Shown one piece after another: positions 16,663 through 25,396 of a DNA stretch of 64,000 nucleotides. Positions within the stretch are counted from its first letter, which is position 1. Each line of letters opens with the position of its first letter. The position numbers and the translations under genes are program-made. Origin of the DNA: Ornithinimicrobium cavernae (GTDB lineage Bacteria; Actinomycetota; Actinomycetes; Actinomycetales; Dermatophilaceae); NCBI RefSeq assembly GCF_003121625.1, contig NZ_QDDJ01000004.1, positions 248,001 to 312,000 of the forward strand, written 5' to 3'. The notes beneath the pieces are model-generated. The model ran no database searches and was not told where the DNA came from. It saw nothing but the letters and a program-made list of their open reading frames with translations.

Positions 16663-17511
16663 ATGCACACGAACCCCGAGAACGACGGGTCCGGCACCAC
16701 GACGAGCGGTGAGGACATCCGGTTCGCACGGTCCGCACTGTTCGTCCCCGGAGACCGGCCCGACCGCTTCACCAAGGCTGTGGCGAGCGGGACCGACCTC
16801 GTGGTCTGCGACCTCGAGGACGCGGTGGCCGCGCCCCAGAAGGACCTCGCCCGCACCTCGGTCACGGACTGGTTGCGCAGCGGCGCCCGAGCCTGTGTCC
16901 GGGTGAACCCGGCGGAGTCACCTGACCACGCGGCAGATGTGCAGGCCCTCGTCGGTGTGCCCGGCGTGGTCGCCGTGCTCCTGGCGAAGGCGGAGGACCC
17001 CGCGGCCGTGCGCGCCACGGCGGAGGCCCTGGAGGCCCCGGTCATCGCGCTGATCGAGACGGCCCTCGGCCTCTCGCGTGCGGCCGAACTGGCAGCAGTG
17101 CCAGGAGTCGCGCGGCTCGGCTTCGGCCACCTCGACTACTCGGTCGACATCGGGGCCGAGGGCACGCACACCGCGATGCTGAGCGCCCGGAGCGCCGTGG
17201 TGCTCGCGTCCCGCCTCGGTGGACTCACCGGCCCCTTCGACGGGGTGACCGCCCAGTTCAACGACGACGGCGCTCTGGCGGCCGACGCTGCCCACGCCCG
17301 AGAGCTGGGGTTCACCGGCAAGTTCCTCATCCATCCCCGCCAGGTGGCCGGGACGCATGCCGCCTTCGCCCCCACGCCCGAGCAGGTGGACTGGGCGCGT
17401 GAGGTCGTGCGCGCGGCCGAGTCCGGCGGTGCCGTGCAGGTGGACGGCGCCATGGTGGACGCTCCGGTGGTCGCTCAGGCGCAGGCCATCCTGCTGCGTC
17501 ACAACCGGTAG
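16663..17511 (+). CDS. HpcH/HpaI-CitE-type CoA ester lyase
   Basis: A 282-residue TIM-barrel protein of the citrate lyase beta/malyl-CoA lyase family: SALFVPGDRPDRFTKAVASG at the start, DLVVCDLEDAVAAPQKDLA (Mg-binding E/D), IALIETALGL (second acidic ligand) and KFLIHPRQV near the end. Close relatives cleave malyl-, beta-methylmalyl- or citramalyl-CoA, or act as thioesterases. The start is ATG 16663, 14 bp after GGAGG; a GTG at 16648 lies too close to it. Neighbouring CoA-transferases, MaoC hydratase and TRAP importer suggest it performs the last C-C cleavage of a dicarboxyl-CoA pathway. Confidence 0.87.
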   Translation: MHTNPENDGSGTTTSGEDIRFARSALFVPGDRPDRFTKAVASGTDLVVCDLEDAVAAPQKDLARTSVTDWLRSGARACVRVNPAESPDHAADVQALVGVPGVVAVLLAKAEDPAAVRATAEALEAPVIALIETALGLSRAAELAAVPGVARLGFGHLDYSVDIGAEGTHTAMLSARSAVVLASRLGGLTGPFDGVTAQFNDDGALAADAAHARELGFTGKFLIHPRQVAGTHAAFAPTPEQVDWAREVVRAAESGGAVQVDGAMVDAPVVAQAQAILLRHNR

Positions 17512-17561
17512 TGCACCGACAGCAAGTCATTCGGCTGCGTCACAACCGGTAGTGCACCGAC
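17493..17561. repeat. 28-bp perfect direct repeat covering two convergent stop codons
   Basis: The 28 bases at 17493-17520 recur exactly at 17534-17561 (period 41). The first copy holds the TAG of the CitE-type gene; the second holds the TGA of the convergent IclR gene. Each copy can encode both gene ends, so the duplication separated two gene tails that originally overlapped. Confidence 0.8.
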
Positions 17562-18325
17562 GCGGCGATCTGAGCGCAGATGGCCGCGACGTCCGCCCCC
17601 ACCGCGGGGATGTCCAGCGTCTGGTAGCGACTCGACGGCATCGACAGCGACACGGCGCCGAAGACCTCACCGTCCGGAGCGACGATCGGGGCCGCGACGG
17701 CCGCGATGTCGTTGCGCCACTCCGCCTCGTTGGTCGCGTACCCCCGTGCGCGCGCCGTGGCCACCTGGTCCCGGATCGCCTGACCGTCCGTGATCGTGGC
17801 CGGGGTGTGTGCCTGCACGGGTTGGGCCAGCAGCTCCTCGGTGACCTCCGGTGGCATCCTGCTCAGGATGGCCCGGCCACCGGCGCTGTTGAGGATGGGC
17901 GCCTGGGTGCCGACCTCGAGGAAGGTGCGGAGGGAGTTCGTCCCGTCGACGCGGGCGATGACGATGACGTGGTCACCGTCCGCGACCGTGAGGTGGACCG
18001 TCTCCCGGTAGGTGTCACGCAGCGTGGTGAGGTGTCGCCTGGCCCCCTCGGGCAGGGTCTTGACGATCGAGCCGGACAGCCCGACCCGGAAGACCTTCCG
18101 GGTGAGGCGCCACCGGACACCCGCTGACCCGTCGGGCTCTGCCCAGCCGGCCTGGTCCAGGGTGCGCAGGGTCCGCTGGACCGAGGACTTGGGCAGCTCG
18201 ACCTCACGCGCCAGCTCGGACACCCCGATCGGCTGCCGTGCCGCGAGGGTCTCCAGGACCGCCAGCGCGTTCAGGACCGACCGCACCCCGTCCCCCGCCC
18301 CCACCGATCCCCCGACCTTGGTCAT
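17540..18325 (-). CDS. IclR-family transcriptional regulator
   Basis: A 261-residue regulator: winged helix near residues 12-75 (LAVLETLAARQPIGVSELA, then LPKSSVQRTLRTLDQAGW) and a GAF-like effector domain (VHLTVADGDHVIVIARVDGT, LNSAGGRAILSRMP, DIAAVAAPIVAPDGEVFGA). IclR proteins sense small carboxylates. The ATG at 18325 follows a strong GGAGGAAAC. It is divergent from the MmgE/PrpD-TRAP operon and convergent with the lyase gene, so it is the obvious regulator of the catabolic island. Confidence 0.92.
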   Translation of the reverse strand: MTKVGGSVGAGDGVRSVLNALAVLETLAARQPIGVSELAREVELPKSSVQRTLRTLDQAGWAEPDGSAGVRWRLTRKVFRVGLSGSIVKTLPEGARRHLTTLRDTYRETVHLTVADGDHVIVIARVDGTNSLRTFLEVGTQAPILNSAGGRAILSRMPPEVTEELLAQPVQAHTPATITDGQAIRDQVATARARGYATNEAEWRNDIAAVAAPIVAPDGEVFGAVSLSMPSSRYQTLDIPAVGADVAAICAQIAASVHYRL

Positions 18326-18356
18326 GTTTCCTCCGGGTTTGTCCGTTACCTCTTGT

Positions 18357-18395
18357 GCATCCGCGATGCGCCTATTACGGTGCTCCGTACCGGAG
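18357..18395. promoter_or_regulatory. Paired palindromes in the IclR/PrpD divergent region
   Basis: Two 13-bp inverted repeats lie in the 120-bp divergent intergenic DNA: gcatc-cgc-gatgc (18357-18369) and ctccg-tac-cggag (18383-18395), with centres 26 bp apart. IclR-type proteins often bind paired palindromes as a dimer of dimers, so these are candidate operators controlling both directions. Confidence 0.45.
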
Positions 18396-18445
18396 GCTAG
18401 CACGCCGTGCCGCCTGGTGGAACGTACGACAAGGAGGTCGTGGCC

Positions 18446-19828
18446 ATGACTGGCTACACGCACTACCTGGCTGAGCACGTGCAGGGCCGGGCACCGCAGG
18501 ACCGCTCCCGCGCCCTCGACCTGGCCGAGCGGGCCGTCGTGGACACGATCGCGGCCAGCCTCGCGGCACGCCGCGACCTGACCCTCACGACCGGCCTGGC
18601 CTCCGTGGGCACCGGGTCAGCCGGCCCGGCCACGCTGTGGACGACCGGCGGCGGGACGGACGCCCAGCACGCGGCCCTCCTCAACGGGCTCGCCGGGCAC
18701 GCCCTCGACTACGACGACGTCGATGACGCGATGATCGGCCATCCCAGCACCGTCCTCCTCCCCGCACTGCTCGCGGTCGGCGAGGAGCGCGACCTCTCCG
18801 GCGAGGAGATCCTCGAGGCGTTCGACGTCGGCCTGTTCGCCTGCCGTGACCTGGCGGCCGAGCTGGGCATCACGGGCCACTACGCCAAGGGCTGGCACGC
18901 CACCGGCACGGTCGGCACGGTGGGGGCCACGGCGGGCCTGGCCAGGCTGATGGGGCTGGACCTGGCACAGACCCGGCACGCCCTCGGCATCGCCGGCTCC
19001 CTCGCGGGTGGCAGTCGTCAGAACTTCGGCACGATGACCAAGCCGTTGCATGCCGGTGTCGCTGCACGCAGTGCCGTGCTGGCCGCGAGCCTGGCCGCGG
19101 GCGGCTTCACCGCGGACCCCGACCAGTTGGAGGGGCCGCTCGGCTTCCTGGCCCTGCACCACGGCGTGGGGCGCACCTCACGGGAGCTGCCGCCCGGTGC
19201 CGACGCCGCCGGGCTCAACGTCAAGCTCTACCCGTGCTGCTACTACCTGCACTGCGCCGCCGATGCCGCCCTCGAGCTGCGGCAGGAGGGACTCTCCGCA
19301 GACCAGGTCGCGGACGTCACGGTGACGGTGATGCCGGGCGGCCTGGCACCACTGATCCACTCCCGTCCCGTGAGCGGACTGCAGGGCAAGTTCAGCATGG
19401 AGTATGCGATGGCCGCCGCCCTGCTCGACGGCCACCTGATCCTCGACTCCTTCACCGACGGCCAGGTCGGCCGTCCGGAGGCCCAGGCGCTCCTGCGCAA
19501 GGTCACGAAGAGGGAGGACCCGACACCCCCGGTGGGTGGCCCTGCCTCGGGCGCCTTCGCCGTGGTGCAGGTGCGCACCACGTCCGGTGACGTCCTCACC
19601 CGTCGGGTGGACCGTGCGCGCGGCCACGCCTCGCGCCCCGTCGACGAGGCGGACCTGCGAGCGAAGTTCGACGACTGTCTGACGTTCGTCGGTCTCGACC
19701 AGGCCCTCGGCGGCTCCGCCTACGAGTCCCTGCGCCACCTGCGCGGTGCCACCTCGCTGCGCGAGGCACTCAGCCCGCTGCGCGCGCTGGTCACCGGGCC
19801 CGACCGCGCGACGGTCGGCAGCCGATGA
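18446..19828 (+). CDS. MmgE/PrpD-family protein
   Basis: A 460-residue MmgE/PrpD protein. The helical N domain contains LLNGLAGHALDYDDVDDAM (about 83-101), the family signature with the DYDD cluster, and GHYAKGWHATGTVGTVGATA, which lines the active site; the C-terminal lid contains LYPCCYYLHCAADAALEL. Known activities are 2-methylcitrate dehydratase, cis-aconitate decarboxylase and iminodisuccinate epimerase. The ATG at 18446 follows AAGGAGG; its stop overlaps the next gene (ATGA). As first gene of the operon it probably handles a tricarboxylate or dicarboxylate brought in by the TRAP system. The precise reaction is open. Confidence 0.88.
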   Translation: MTGYTHYLAEHVQGRAPQDRSRALDLAERAVVDTIAASLAARRDLTLTTGLASVGTGSAGPATLWTTGGGTDAQHAALLNGLAGHALDYDDVDDAMIGHPSTVLLPALLAVGEERDLSGEEILEAFDVGLFACRDLAAELGITGHYAKGWHATGTVGTVGATAGLARLMGLDLAQTRHALGIAGSLAGGSRQNFGTMTKPLHAGVAARSAVLAASLAAGGFTADPDQLEGPLGFLALHHGVGRTSRELPPGADAAGLNVKLYPCCYYLHCAADAALELRQEGLSADQVADVTVTVMPGGLAPLIHSRPVSGLQGKFSMEYAMAAALLDGHLILDSFTDGQVGRPEAQALLRKVTKREDPTPPVGGPASGAFAVVQVRTTSGDVLTRRVDRARGHASRPVDEADLRAKFDDCLTFVGLDQALGGSAYESLRHLRGATSLREALSPLRALVTGPDRATVGSR

Positions 19829-21009
19829 CGACGACACCGACCCCCCGCCCCCTCGAGGGGCTGGTCGTGGTGGCTGTCGAGCAGGCCGTCGCCGCACCCC
19901 TGACCACCCGCCAGCTCGCCGACCTGGGAGCCCGGGTCCTCAAGATCGAGCGCCCCGGCGGGGGTGACTTCGCCCGCGGCTACGACGACACGGTGCACGG
20001 CATGTCCAGCGCCTTCCTGTGGCTGAACCGCGGCAAGGAGTCGGTGGAGCTCGACCTGAAGTCCCCGGAGGGCAGAGAGGTGCTGGAGCGCCTGCTGGCG
20101 CAGGCGGACGTCTTCGTCCAGAACCTGTCCCCCAGTGCCGCGCAACGGGCCGGCCTGGACCCGGCGGCCGTCCAGCGCCGCCACCCGCACGTCATCGCCT
20201 GCGCGATCACCGGCTACGGGACGACAGGCCCCCTGGCGTCCGCCAAGGCCTACGACCTGCTCATCCAGGGCGAGGCCGGGCTCATCTCCCTGACGGGAGA
20301 CGGTGACGTGATGGCCAAGGTCGGCATCTCCATCGCCGACATCTCGGCCGGGTCGCAGTGCTGCACCGGCATCCTGGCGGCGCTGCGCCACCGCGACCAC
20401 ACGGGTCAGGCACTTCCCGTCGACATCGCCATGTTCGACACCCTCGCGGAGTGGCTGGCCTACCCGCTCTACTACGCCGACTACGGCGGCACCGAGCCGG
20501 CCCGGACCGGCGCGCGCCACGCGACGATCGTGCCCTACGGGTCCTTCCCCGCCGCCGACGGCCTGGTGCTCCTCGCCGTCCAGAACGACCGGGAGTGGCG
20601 CCGCTTCTGCGAGACCGTCCTCGAGCGTCCGGACTTGGCCGACGACCCGCGCTTCGACTCGCACGCCACACGCATGGAGCACCGCGAGGAGCTGGAGGCC
20701 CTCATCATCGCCCGGCTGAGCCCCATGCCCGTGGCGGACGTCCAGGCCCTGCTGACGAAGGCGGACATCGCCCAGGCGCGACTCAACAGCATCGCGGACC
20801 TCGCCGAGCACGAGCAGATCACCACCCGCAACCGGTGGGTGCCCACGCCCAGCCCGGTCGGGACCGTGCGCACCCTGCTGCCCCCGTGGCTCCCGACCGC
20901 GCCCGACGGCACCCCACCAGAGCTGGGCGCCGTCCCGGCCCCCGGCGAGCACACCACCCAGGTCCTGGCCTGGCTCGACACGATCAACCCAACAGCCGAG
21001 GAGGCCTGA
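19825..21009 (+). CDS. CaiB/BaiF (type III) CoA-transferase, copy 2
   Basis: A 394-residue family III CoA-transferase, more distant from the other two in this window: LVVVAVEQAVAAPLTTRQLA, ARVLKIERPGGGDFARGYDD, and the GVGISIADISAG-type region as KVGISIADISAGSQC. The GEAGLISLTGDGDVMAKVGI stretch resembles transferases linked to itaconate/mesaconate and mesaconyl-CoA metabolism. It overlaps the PrpD gene by 4 bp and is followed 2 bp later by the MaoC gene. It likely activates the imported acid to a CoA ester or moves CoA within it. Confidence 0.9.
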   Translation: MTTTPTPRPLEGLVVVAVEQAVAAPLTTRQLADLGARVLKIERPGGGDFARGYDDTVHGMSSAFLWLNRGKESVELDLKSPEGREVLERLLAQADVFVQNLSPSAAQRAGLDPAAVQRRHPHVIACAITGYGTTGPLASAKAYDLLIQGEAGLISLTGDGDVMAKVGISIADISAGSQCCTGILAALRHRDHTGQALPVDIAMFDTLAEWLAYPLYYADYGGTEPARTGARHATIVPYGSFPAADGLVLLAVQNDREWRRFCETVLERPDLADDPRFDSHATRMEHREELEALIIARLSPMPVADVQALLTKADIAQARLNSIADLAEHEQITTRNRWVPTPSPVGTVRTLLPPWLPTAPDGTPPELGAVPAPGEHTTQVLAWLDTINPTAEEA

Positions 21010-21011
21010 GC

Positions 21012-21539
21012 ATGACGACAAAACCCGGGTGGACCGGACGGTTCTTCGAGGACTTCGAGGTGGGGGACGTCTACGAACACGTGCTCGGGCGGACGGTGAC
21101 CACGACGGACAACATCTGGTTCACCCTGCTCACCCAGAACACGGCGCCCATCCACTTCGACCACGAGTACGCCTCGCACACCGAGTTCGGCAAGCCGCTG
21201 ATGAACTCCGCGTTCACCCTCGCCCTGGTCACCGGGCAGACGGTGCCCGACATCTCGCAGAACGTCTTCGCCAACCTGGCGTGGGACAAGATCTCGCTGC
21301 CGCGTCCGGTGTTCGAGGGCGACACCCTCAAGAGCCGGTCCAAGGTGCTCGGCAAGCGGGAGTCGAGGTCCCGACCCGAGATCGGGATCGTGCACGTCTA
21401 CACCGAGGGCTACAACCAGCGTGCAGAGGTCGTGGTCAGCTTCGAGCGCAAGGTCATGGTCTACCGGCAGGGCTTCGGACCGCGAGCCACCGCTCCCTCG
21501 ACGGTCCCCACCACGCCCCTACCGGAGGTCCAGGCATGA
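21012..21539 (+). CDS. MaoC-family (hot-dog) dehydratase, itaconyl/mesaconyl-CoA hydratase-like
   Basis: A 175-residue MaoC-type hydratase: GRFFEDFEVGDVYEHVLGRT at the start, then DNIWFTLLTQNTAPIHFDHE, where the D-x(4)-H hydratase-site pattern lies in NTAPIHFD, and EFGKPLMNSAFTLAL. This pattern is typical of the MaoC subgroup found with CaiB and CitE genes, which hydrates unsaturated dicarboxyl-CoA esters. The ATG lies 2 bp after the previous stop; its own stop overlaps the acyl-CoA dehydrogenase ATG. Together with the lyase at 16663 it would convert an enoyl-type dicarboxyl-CoA to a cleavable hydroxy ester. Confidence 0.87.
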   Translation: MTTKPGWTGRFFEDFEVGDVYEHVLGRTVTTTDNIWFTLLTQNTAPIHFDHEYASHTEFGKPLMNSAFTLALVTGQTVPDISQNVFANLAWDKISLPRPVFEGDTLKSRSKVLGKRESRSRPEIGIVHVYTEGYNQRAEVVVSFERKVMVYRQGFGPRATAPSTVPTTPLPEVQA

Positions 21540-22711
21540 CCGCACCGACTGTCCAGATCGGCTCCGACAACGAGCTGCGACGCGACCTGCGCAGCCTCGT
21601 CGACCAGATCTGCGCGGACTACCCGAACGAGTACTGGCGTGAGCTCGACCGCACGCGCAGCTACCCCGAGGAGTTCGTCGCGGCCCTGACCAAGACCGGC
21701 GCCCTGGGTGCCCTGGTGCCAGAGGAGTACGGCGGGCTCGGGCTGGAGATGGGCGACGCGTCGGTCATCCTGGAGCAGATCAACCGCAACGGTGCCAACG
21801 CCGGCCCCGTCCACGCCCAGCTGTACACGATGGGCGCCGTGCTGCGGCACGGCAACGCGGAGCAGCGCAGCACCTACCTGCCGGGCATCGCCGACGGGTC
21901 CATCCGGCTCCAGGCCTTCGCGATCACCGAGCCCACTGCCGGGACCGACACCACCAGCCTGCAGACCACGGCGGTCCGGGACGGCGACGACTACATCGTC
22001 AACGGGCAGAAGGTCTTCATCTCCCGGGTCCAGCACTCCGACCTCATGCTCCTGCTGGCGCGTACGACCCCCCTCGCCGAGGTGGAGCGGAAGTCCCACG
22101 GACTCTCCCTGTTCCTGCTGGACATGCGCACGGTCGAGGGCATCACGGTCCGCCCGCTGGAGACGATGGTCAACCACGAGACCAACGAGGTGTTCTTCGA
22201 CAACGTGCGGGTGCCGGCCTCGGCACTCATCGGCGAGGAGGGGCGCGGGTTCACCTACGTCCTGGACGGTATGAACGCCGAGCGGATCCTCGTCTCCGCC
22301 GAGTGCGTCGGGGACGGTCGCTGGTTCATCGAGAAGGCCAGCCGCTATGCCAGCGAGCGCGTCGTGTTCGGGCGGCCGATCGGCCAGAACCAGGGCATCC
22401 AGTTCCCCATCGCCCGCGCCCACATCAACATCGAGGCGGCCGACCTGATGCGCTGGCGGGCGGTGGACCTGTTCGACGCGGGGCTGCCGTGCGGCGCGGA
22501 GGCCAACATGGCCAAGCTGCTCACCTCGGAGGCCTCCTGGGAGGCGGCGAACGCGTGCGTGCAGACCCATGGCGGCTACGGGTTCGCGACGGAATATGAC
22601 GTGGAGCGCAAGTTCCGTGAGACGCGCCTCTACCAGGTGGCTCCCATCTCCACCAACCTCGTCCTCTCCTACGTCGGGCAGCACGTGCTCGAGATGCCGA
22701 GGTCGTTCTGA
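21536..22711 (+). CDS. Acyl-CoA dehydrogenase family protein
   Basis: A 391-residue acyl-CoA dehydrogenase: FAD-contact motif FAITEPTAGTDT near residues 122-133, the GQKVFISRVQHSDLMLLLAR strand, and a C-terminal helix bundle with QTHGGYGFATEYDVERKFRE, typical of ACADs. The catalytic base is usually a Glu near this region and cannot be fixed by eye. The ATG overlaps the MaoC stop and follows CCGGAGG. In context it would desaturate the saturated dicarboxyl-CoA (for example a methylsuccinyl-CoA-like substrate) before hydration by the MaoC protein. Confidence 0.9.
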   Translation: MTAPTVQIGSDNELRRDLRSLVDQICADYPNEYWRELDRTRSYPEEFVAALTKTGALGALVPEEYGGLGLEMGDASVILEQINRNGANAGPVHAQLYTMGAVLRHGNAEQRSTYLPGIADGSIRLQAFAITEPTAGTDTTSLQTTAVRDGDDYIVNGQKVFISRVQHSDLMLLLARTTPLAEVERKSHGLSLFLLDMRTVEGITVRPLETMVNHETNEVFFDNVRVPASALIGEEGRGFTYVLDGMNAERILVSAECVGDGRWFIEKASRYASERVVFGRPIGQNQGIQFPIARAHINIEAADLMRWRAVDLFDAGLPCGAEANMAKLLTSEASWEAANACVQTHGGYGFATEYDVERKFRETRLYQVAPISTNLVLSYVGQHVLEMPRSF

Positions 22712-23760
22712 TGACCCCGACACCACCGCCGCTCCACGTGGGGCTGCTGCTGTGCAGCCAGTTCCCCGTGGGCACCGACCCGGTGCCGGCCTTCGAGGAG
22801 CAGCTGGACCAGGTCCGCCTCGTCCGGGACGCTGGTTTCGGCTCGGTCTTCACCTCCCAGCACTACCTCGCCCACCCGTTCCAGTACCTCCACCCGCTGG
22901 CGGTGCTGGCCCGGATCATCCCCGAGCTCGGCGACATGCGGATGGGCACGGCGATCAGTCTGCTCGCGCTGCAGAACCCGGTCGACCTCGCAGAGCAGAC
23001 CGCGACGCTCGACATCCTCAGCGACGGCCGTCTCACCCTCGGCGTGGGCCTGGGCTACCGCGACGTGGAGTTCGCCGCCTTCGGGATGGGGACAGAGGGT
23101 CGGCTCCGGCGCTTCCTCGACAACCTGGACCTGGTGCGGGCCCTCTGGACGCAGGACCGGGTGACGTTCGAGGCGGACCACGTCCGGCTGGATGACGTCC
23201 CCGTCGCCCTGCGCCCGGTGCAGCAGCCCCACCCGCCGATCTGGATGGCGGCGCACACCGACGCCGCCATCCGCCGGGCCGCCCGGCGCGGCCTGCCCTG
23301 GGTCGCCGCCGCGGCGCACGTCGAGGACGACTACCTGGCCCACCAGGTCGGGGTCTACCGCGACGCGTGCGCCGAGTACGAGCACCCCGACCTCGACCTC
23401 CCGGTGATGCAGGAGGTCTACGTCGCGCCGACCGAGGAGCAGGCGCTCGAGGTCGTCCGCCGGTCGCTCGCCGTGAAGTACGAGGCCTACGCGCAGTGGG
23501 GACAGGACCAGATCCTGCCCGAGAGCCAGTCCTTCGACAAGGAGTTCGACCAGCTCCGCCAGGGGCGCTTCCTGATCGGTGACCCGGCGGGCGTCCTCGC
23601 CCGGATCCGGGCGCTGCAGGCGGCCGCCCAGCCCACCCACCTGCTACTGCGCATGCAGTGGCCGGGCATGACCCAGTCGGAGGCGGTCTCCAGCATGGAG
23701 CTCTTCGCCGAGCAGGTCCTGCCACATCTGGAAACCAGCACGGGAAAGGACTCATCATGA
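22711..23760 (+). CDS. LLM-class flavin-dependent oxidoreductase
   Basis: A 349-residue luciferase-like TIM-barrel protein: SVFTSQHYLAHPFQYLHPL near residues 46-64, the MGTAISLLALQNPVDLAEQT strand, LTLGVGLGYRDVEFAAFGM, and the C-terminal barrel strands. Members are FMN- or F420-dependent monooxygenases or dehydrogenases. It overlaps the acyl-CoA dehydrogenase by one base (TGATG) and the TRAP-binding protein by 4 bp, so it is integral to the operon. An oxygenase in this pathway suggests that the substrate is more than a plain C5 acid. Confidence 0.88.
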   Translation: MTPTPPPLHVGLLLCSQFPVGTDPVPAFEEQLDQVRLVRDAGFGSVFTSQHYLAHPFQYLHPLAVLARIIPELGDMRMGTAISLLALQNPVDLAEQTATLDILSDGRLTLGVGLGYRDVEFAAFGMGTEGRLRRFLDNLDLVRALWTQDRVTFEADHVRLDDVPVALRPVQQPHPPIWMAAHTDAAIRRAARRGLPWVAAAAHVEDDYLAHQVGVYRDACAEYEHPDLDLPVMQEVYVAPTEEQALEVVRRSLAVKYEAYAQWGQDQILPESQSFDKEFDQLRQGRFLIGDPAGVLARIRALQAAAQPTHLLLRMQWPGMTQSEAVSSMELFAEQVLPHLETSTGKDSS

Positions 23761-24833
23761 GGACCACACACAGCAACACCCTGGGTCGCCGGCGTTTCCT
23801 GACGCTCGCGGCAGCGGCCACAGCCCTCACGGCCTGCGGTGCCCCGACCACCGGCACGACGCCGGACGACGGTGCCGCGTCCGGAGGCGGCGGGGAGGAG
23901 GACGGCTCCCTCACGGTCGCCACCTACATCCCGCCCTCCTACAAGGACCTGTACGGCGCCTTCACCCTGCTGATGGACACCGCCACGGAGGCCTCCGCTG
24001 GCGCCCTGTCCTTCGAGATGTTCGACTCGGGCACGCTGCTCGCGGCCGACCAGCTCATCCCCGGCCTGACCCGTGGCGTGTGCGACCTGGCGCTGACCAC
24101 CAGCTCGTACGTGTCCACCACCTACCCCGTCCTCGGGTGCTACGAGCTGCCGTTCGTCAACGAGGGCACCGACCAGACGCTGCGGGCGCTGGCCATCGAC
24201 GGTGAGCTCTTCACGCTCATCAACGAGGAGATCGGCAAGAAGGGACTGCGCCTCCTGGGCAGCATGCCCACCGCGCCGGAGTACATCTGGACGGTCGACA
24301 AGCCCATCCTCAAGCCCGGCGACCTGAAGGGCATGAGGATCCGCACGGCGGGCAACGTCGAGGGCGAGACGGTCAAGGCCCTGGGCGGCGCCCCGATCTC
24401 GATGAGCTCGGCCGAGATCTACGAGGCCCTGGAGCGCGGGACCATCGACGGGATGATCTCCTACCCCGGCACGGTGATCTCCCGCGACCTGCAGAACGTG
24501 CTCAAGTTCGGCACCGCCGGCCACTTCGGTCTGTACTCCGTCGACATCTACAGCCGGCTGGACTGGTACGACGCCCTCGGCGAGGAGGAGAAGACTGCGC
24601 TCAGCGAGGGTGCCAAGGCCTACCAGGAGGAGGGCACCGCCGCGCAGCTCAAGGTGCACGCCGAGGAGTACTTCCCGGCCATGAAGGAGGCCGGGCTGGA
24701 GGTCGTCGAGCTCGACGACCAGCAGACCCAGGCGTTCAAGGAGGCCACCACCGGTGTCGTCGACTGGTGGAAGGGTCGGATGGAGGACGCAGCGGTCGCC
24801 GACCAGGCCCTCGAACTGGTGCAGAACGCGTGA
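23757..24833 (+). CDS. TRAP transporter solute-binding protein (DctP/TAXI-type), first system
   Basis: A 358-residue lipoprotein with a Tat-like signal GRRRFLTLAAAATALTACG, combining a twin-arginine region and a lipobox with Cys at residue ~27. The mature part is a DctP-type binding protein: ADQLIPGLTRGVCDLALTTS, LGCYELPFVNEGTD, and the DLKGMRIRTAGNVEGETVKALG region containing the Arg that normally grips the substrate carboxylate. The ATG overlaps the previous stop. It captures a carboxylate outside the membrane for the two permease subunits encoded immediately downstream. Confidence 0.9.
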   Translation: MRTTHSNTLGRRRFLTLAAAATALTACGAPTTGTTPDDGAASGGGGEEDGSLTVATYIPPSYKDLYGAFTLLMDTATEASAGALSFEMFDSGTLLAADQLIPGLTRGVCDLALTTSSYVSTTYPVLGCYELPFVNEGTDQTLRALAIDGELFTLINEEIGKKGLRLLGSMPTAPEYIWTVDKPILKPGDLKGMRIRTAGNVEGETVKALGGAPISMSSAEIYEALERGTIDGMISYPGTVISRDLQNVLKFGTAGHFGLYSVDIYSRLDWYDALGEEEKTALSEGAKAYQEEGTAAQLKVHAEEYFPAMKEAGLEVVELDDQQTQAFKEATTGVVDWWKGRMEDAAVADQALELVQNA

Positions 24834-25396
24834 CCCCCGACGTCACCGGGAGGGTCCGTTCCGGTCCGGCACGGGCCCTGGGCACGGCCGACCACCTCGT
24901 GGTCGGCCTGGCCTTCTGGCTCCGGGTGCTGGCCGGGCTGCTCATCGTCATGATGACCGTCACGACGGTGTATGACGTGATCGCCCGCTACTTCTTCGCC
25001 TCACCGACGGAGTGGGCCTTCACCCTGAACTCAGCAGCACTCCTGGCGGCGACCCTGCTCGCGATGCCCCACCTCGCGGCGATCCACGGGCACATCGACA
25101 TGGACCTGGTCTACCGCCGGTTCCCGCGTCGGGTGCAGCGCGTGCTCGACGTCGTCAACGGCCTGGTCACCCTGGCCTTCGGAGCGCTGCTGGCCTGGCT
25201 CGGCTACCGGGCCGCCTTCGGCGCCTACCTCAGCGGCCTCTACACGTCGGGCAACTTCAACCTGCCCATGTGGGTCCTGTATGCCGTGGTGTACCTCGGC
25301 GGTCTGGGACTGGCCCTGGTGATCCTGTTCTCACCGTGGCGGAGGCGCACCGTGGGAGATGACGTCGACACGCTCACGAGTGCGGGGGTGTCCTGA
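24830..25396 (+). CDS. TRAP transporter small permease (DctQ-type), first system
   Basis: A 188-residue membrane protein with four hydrophobic helices: VVGLAFWLRVLAGLLIVMMT, the ASPTEWAFTLNSAALLAATL region after the conserved DVIARYFF motif, LVTLAFGALLAWLGYR, and MWVLYAVVYLGGLGLALVIL. The small subunit supports the Na+-coupled large subunit. GTG 24830 overlaps the binding-protein stop (GTGA), and the stop overlaps the DctM ATG (TGATG). Confidence 0.9.
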   Translation: MTPDVTGRVRSGPARALGTADHLVVGLAFWLRVLAGLLIVMMTVTTVYDVIARYFFASPTEWAFTLNSAALLAATLLAMPHLAAIHGHIDMDLVYRRFPRRVQRVLDVVNGLVTLAFGALLAWLGYRAAFGAYLSGLYTSGNFNLPMWVLYAVVYLGGLGLALVILFSPWRRRTVGDDVDTLTSAGVS

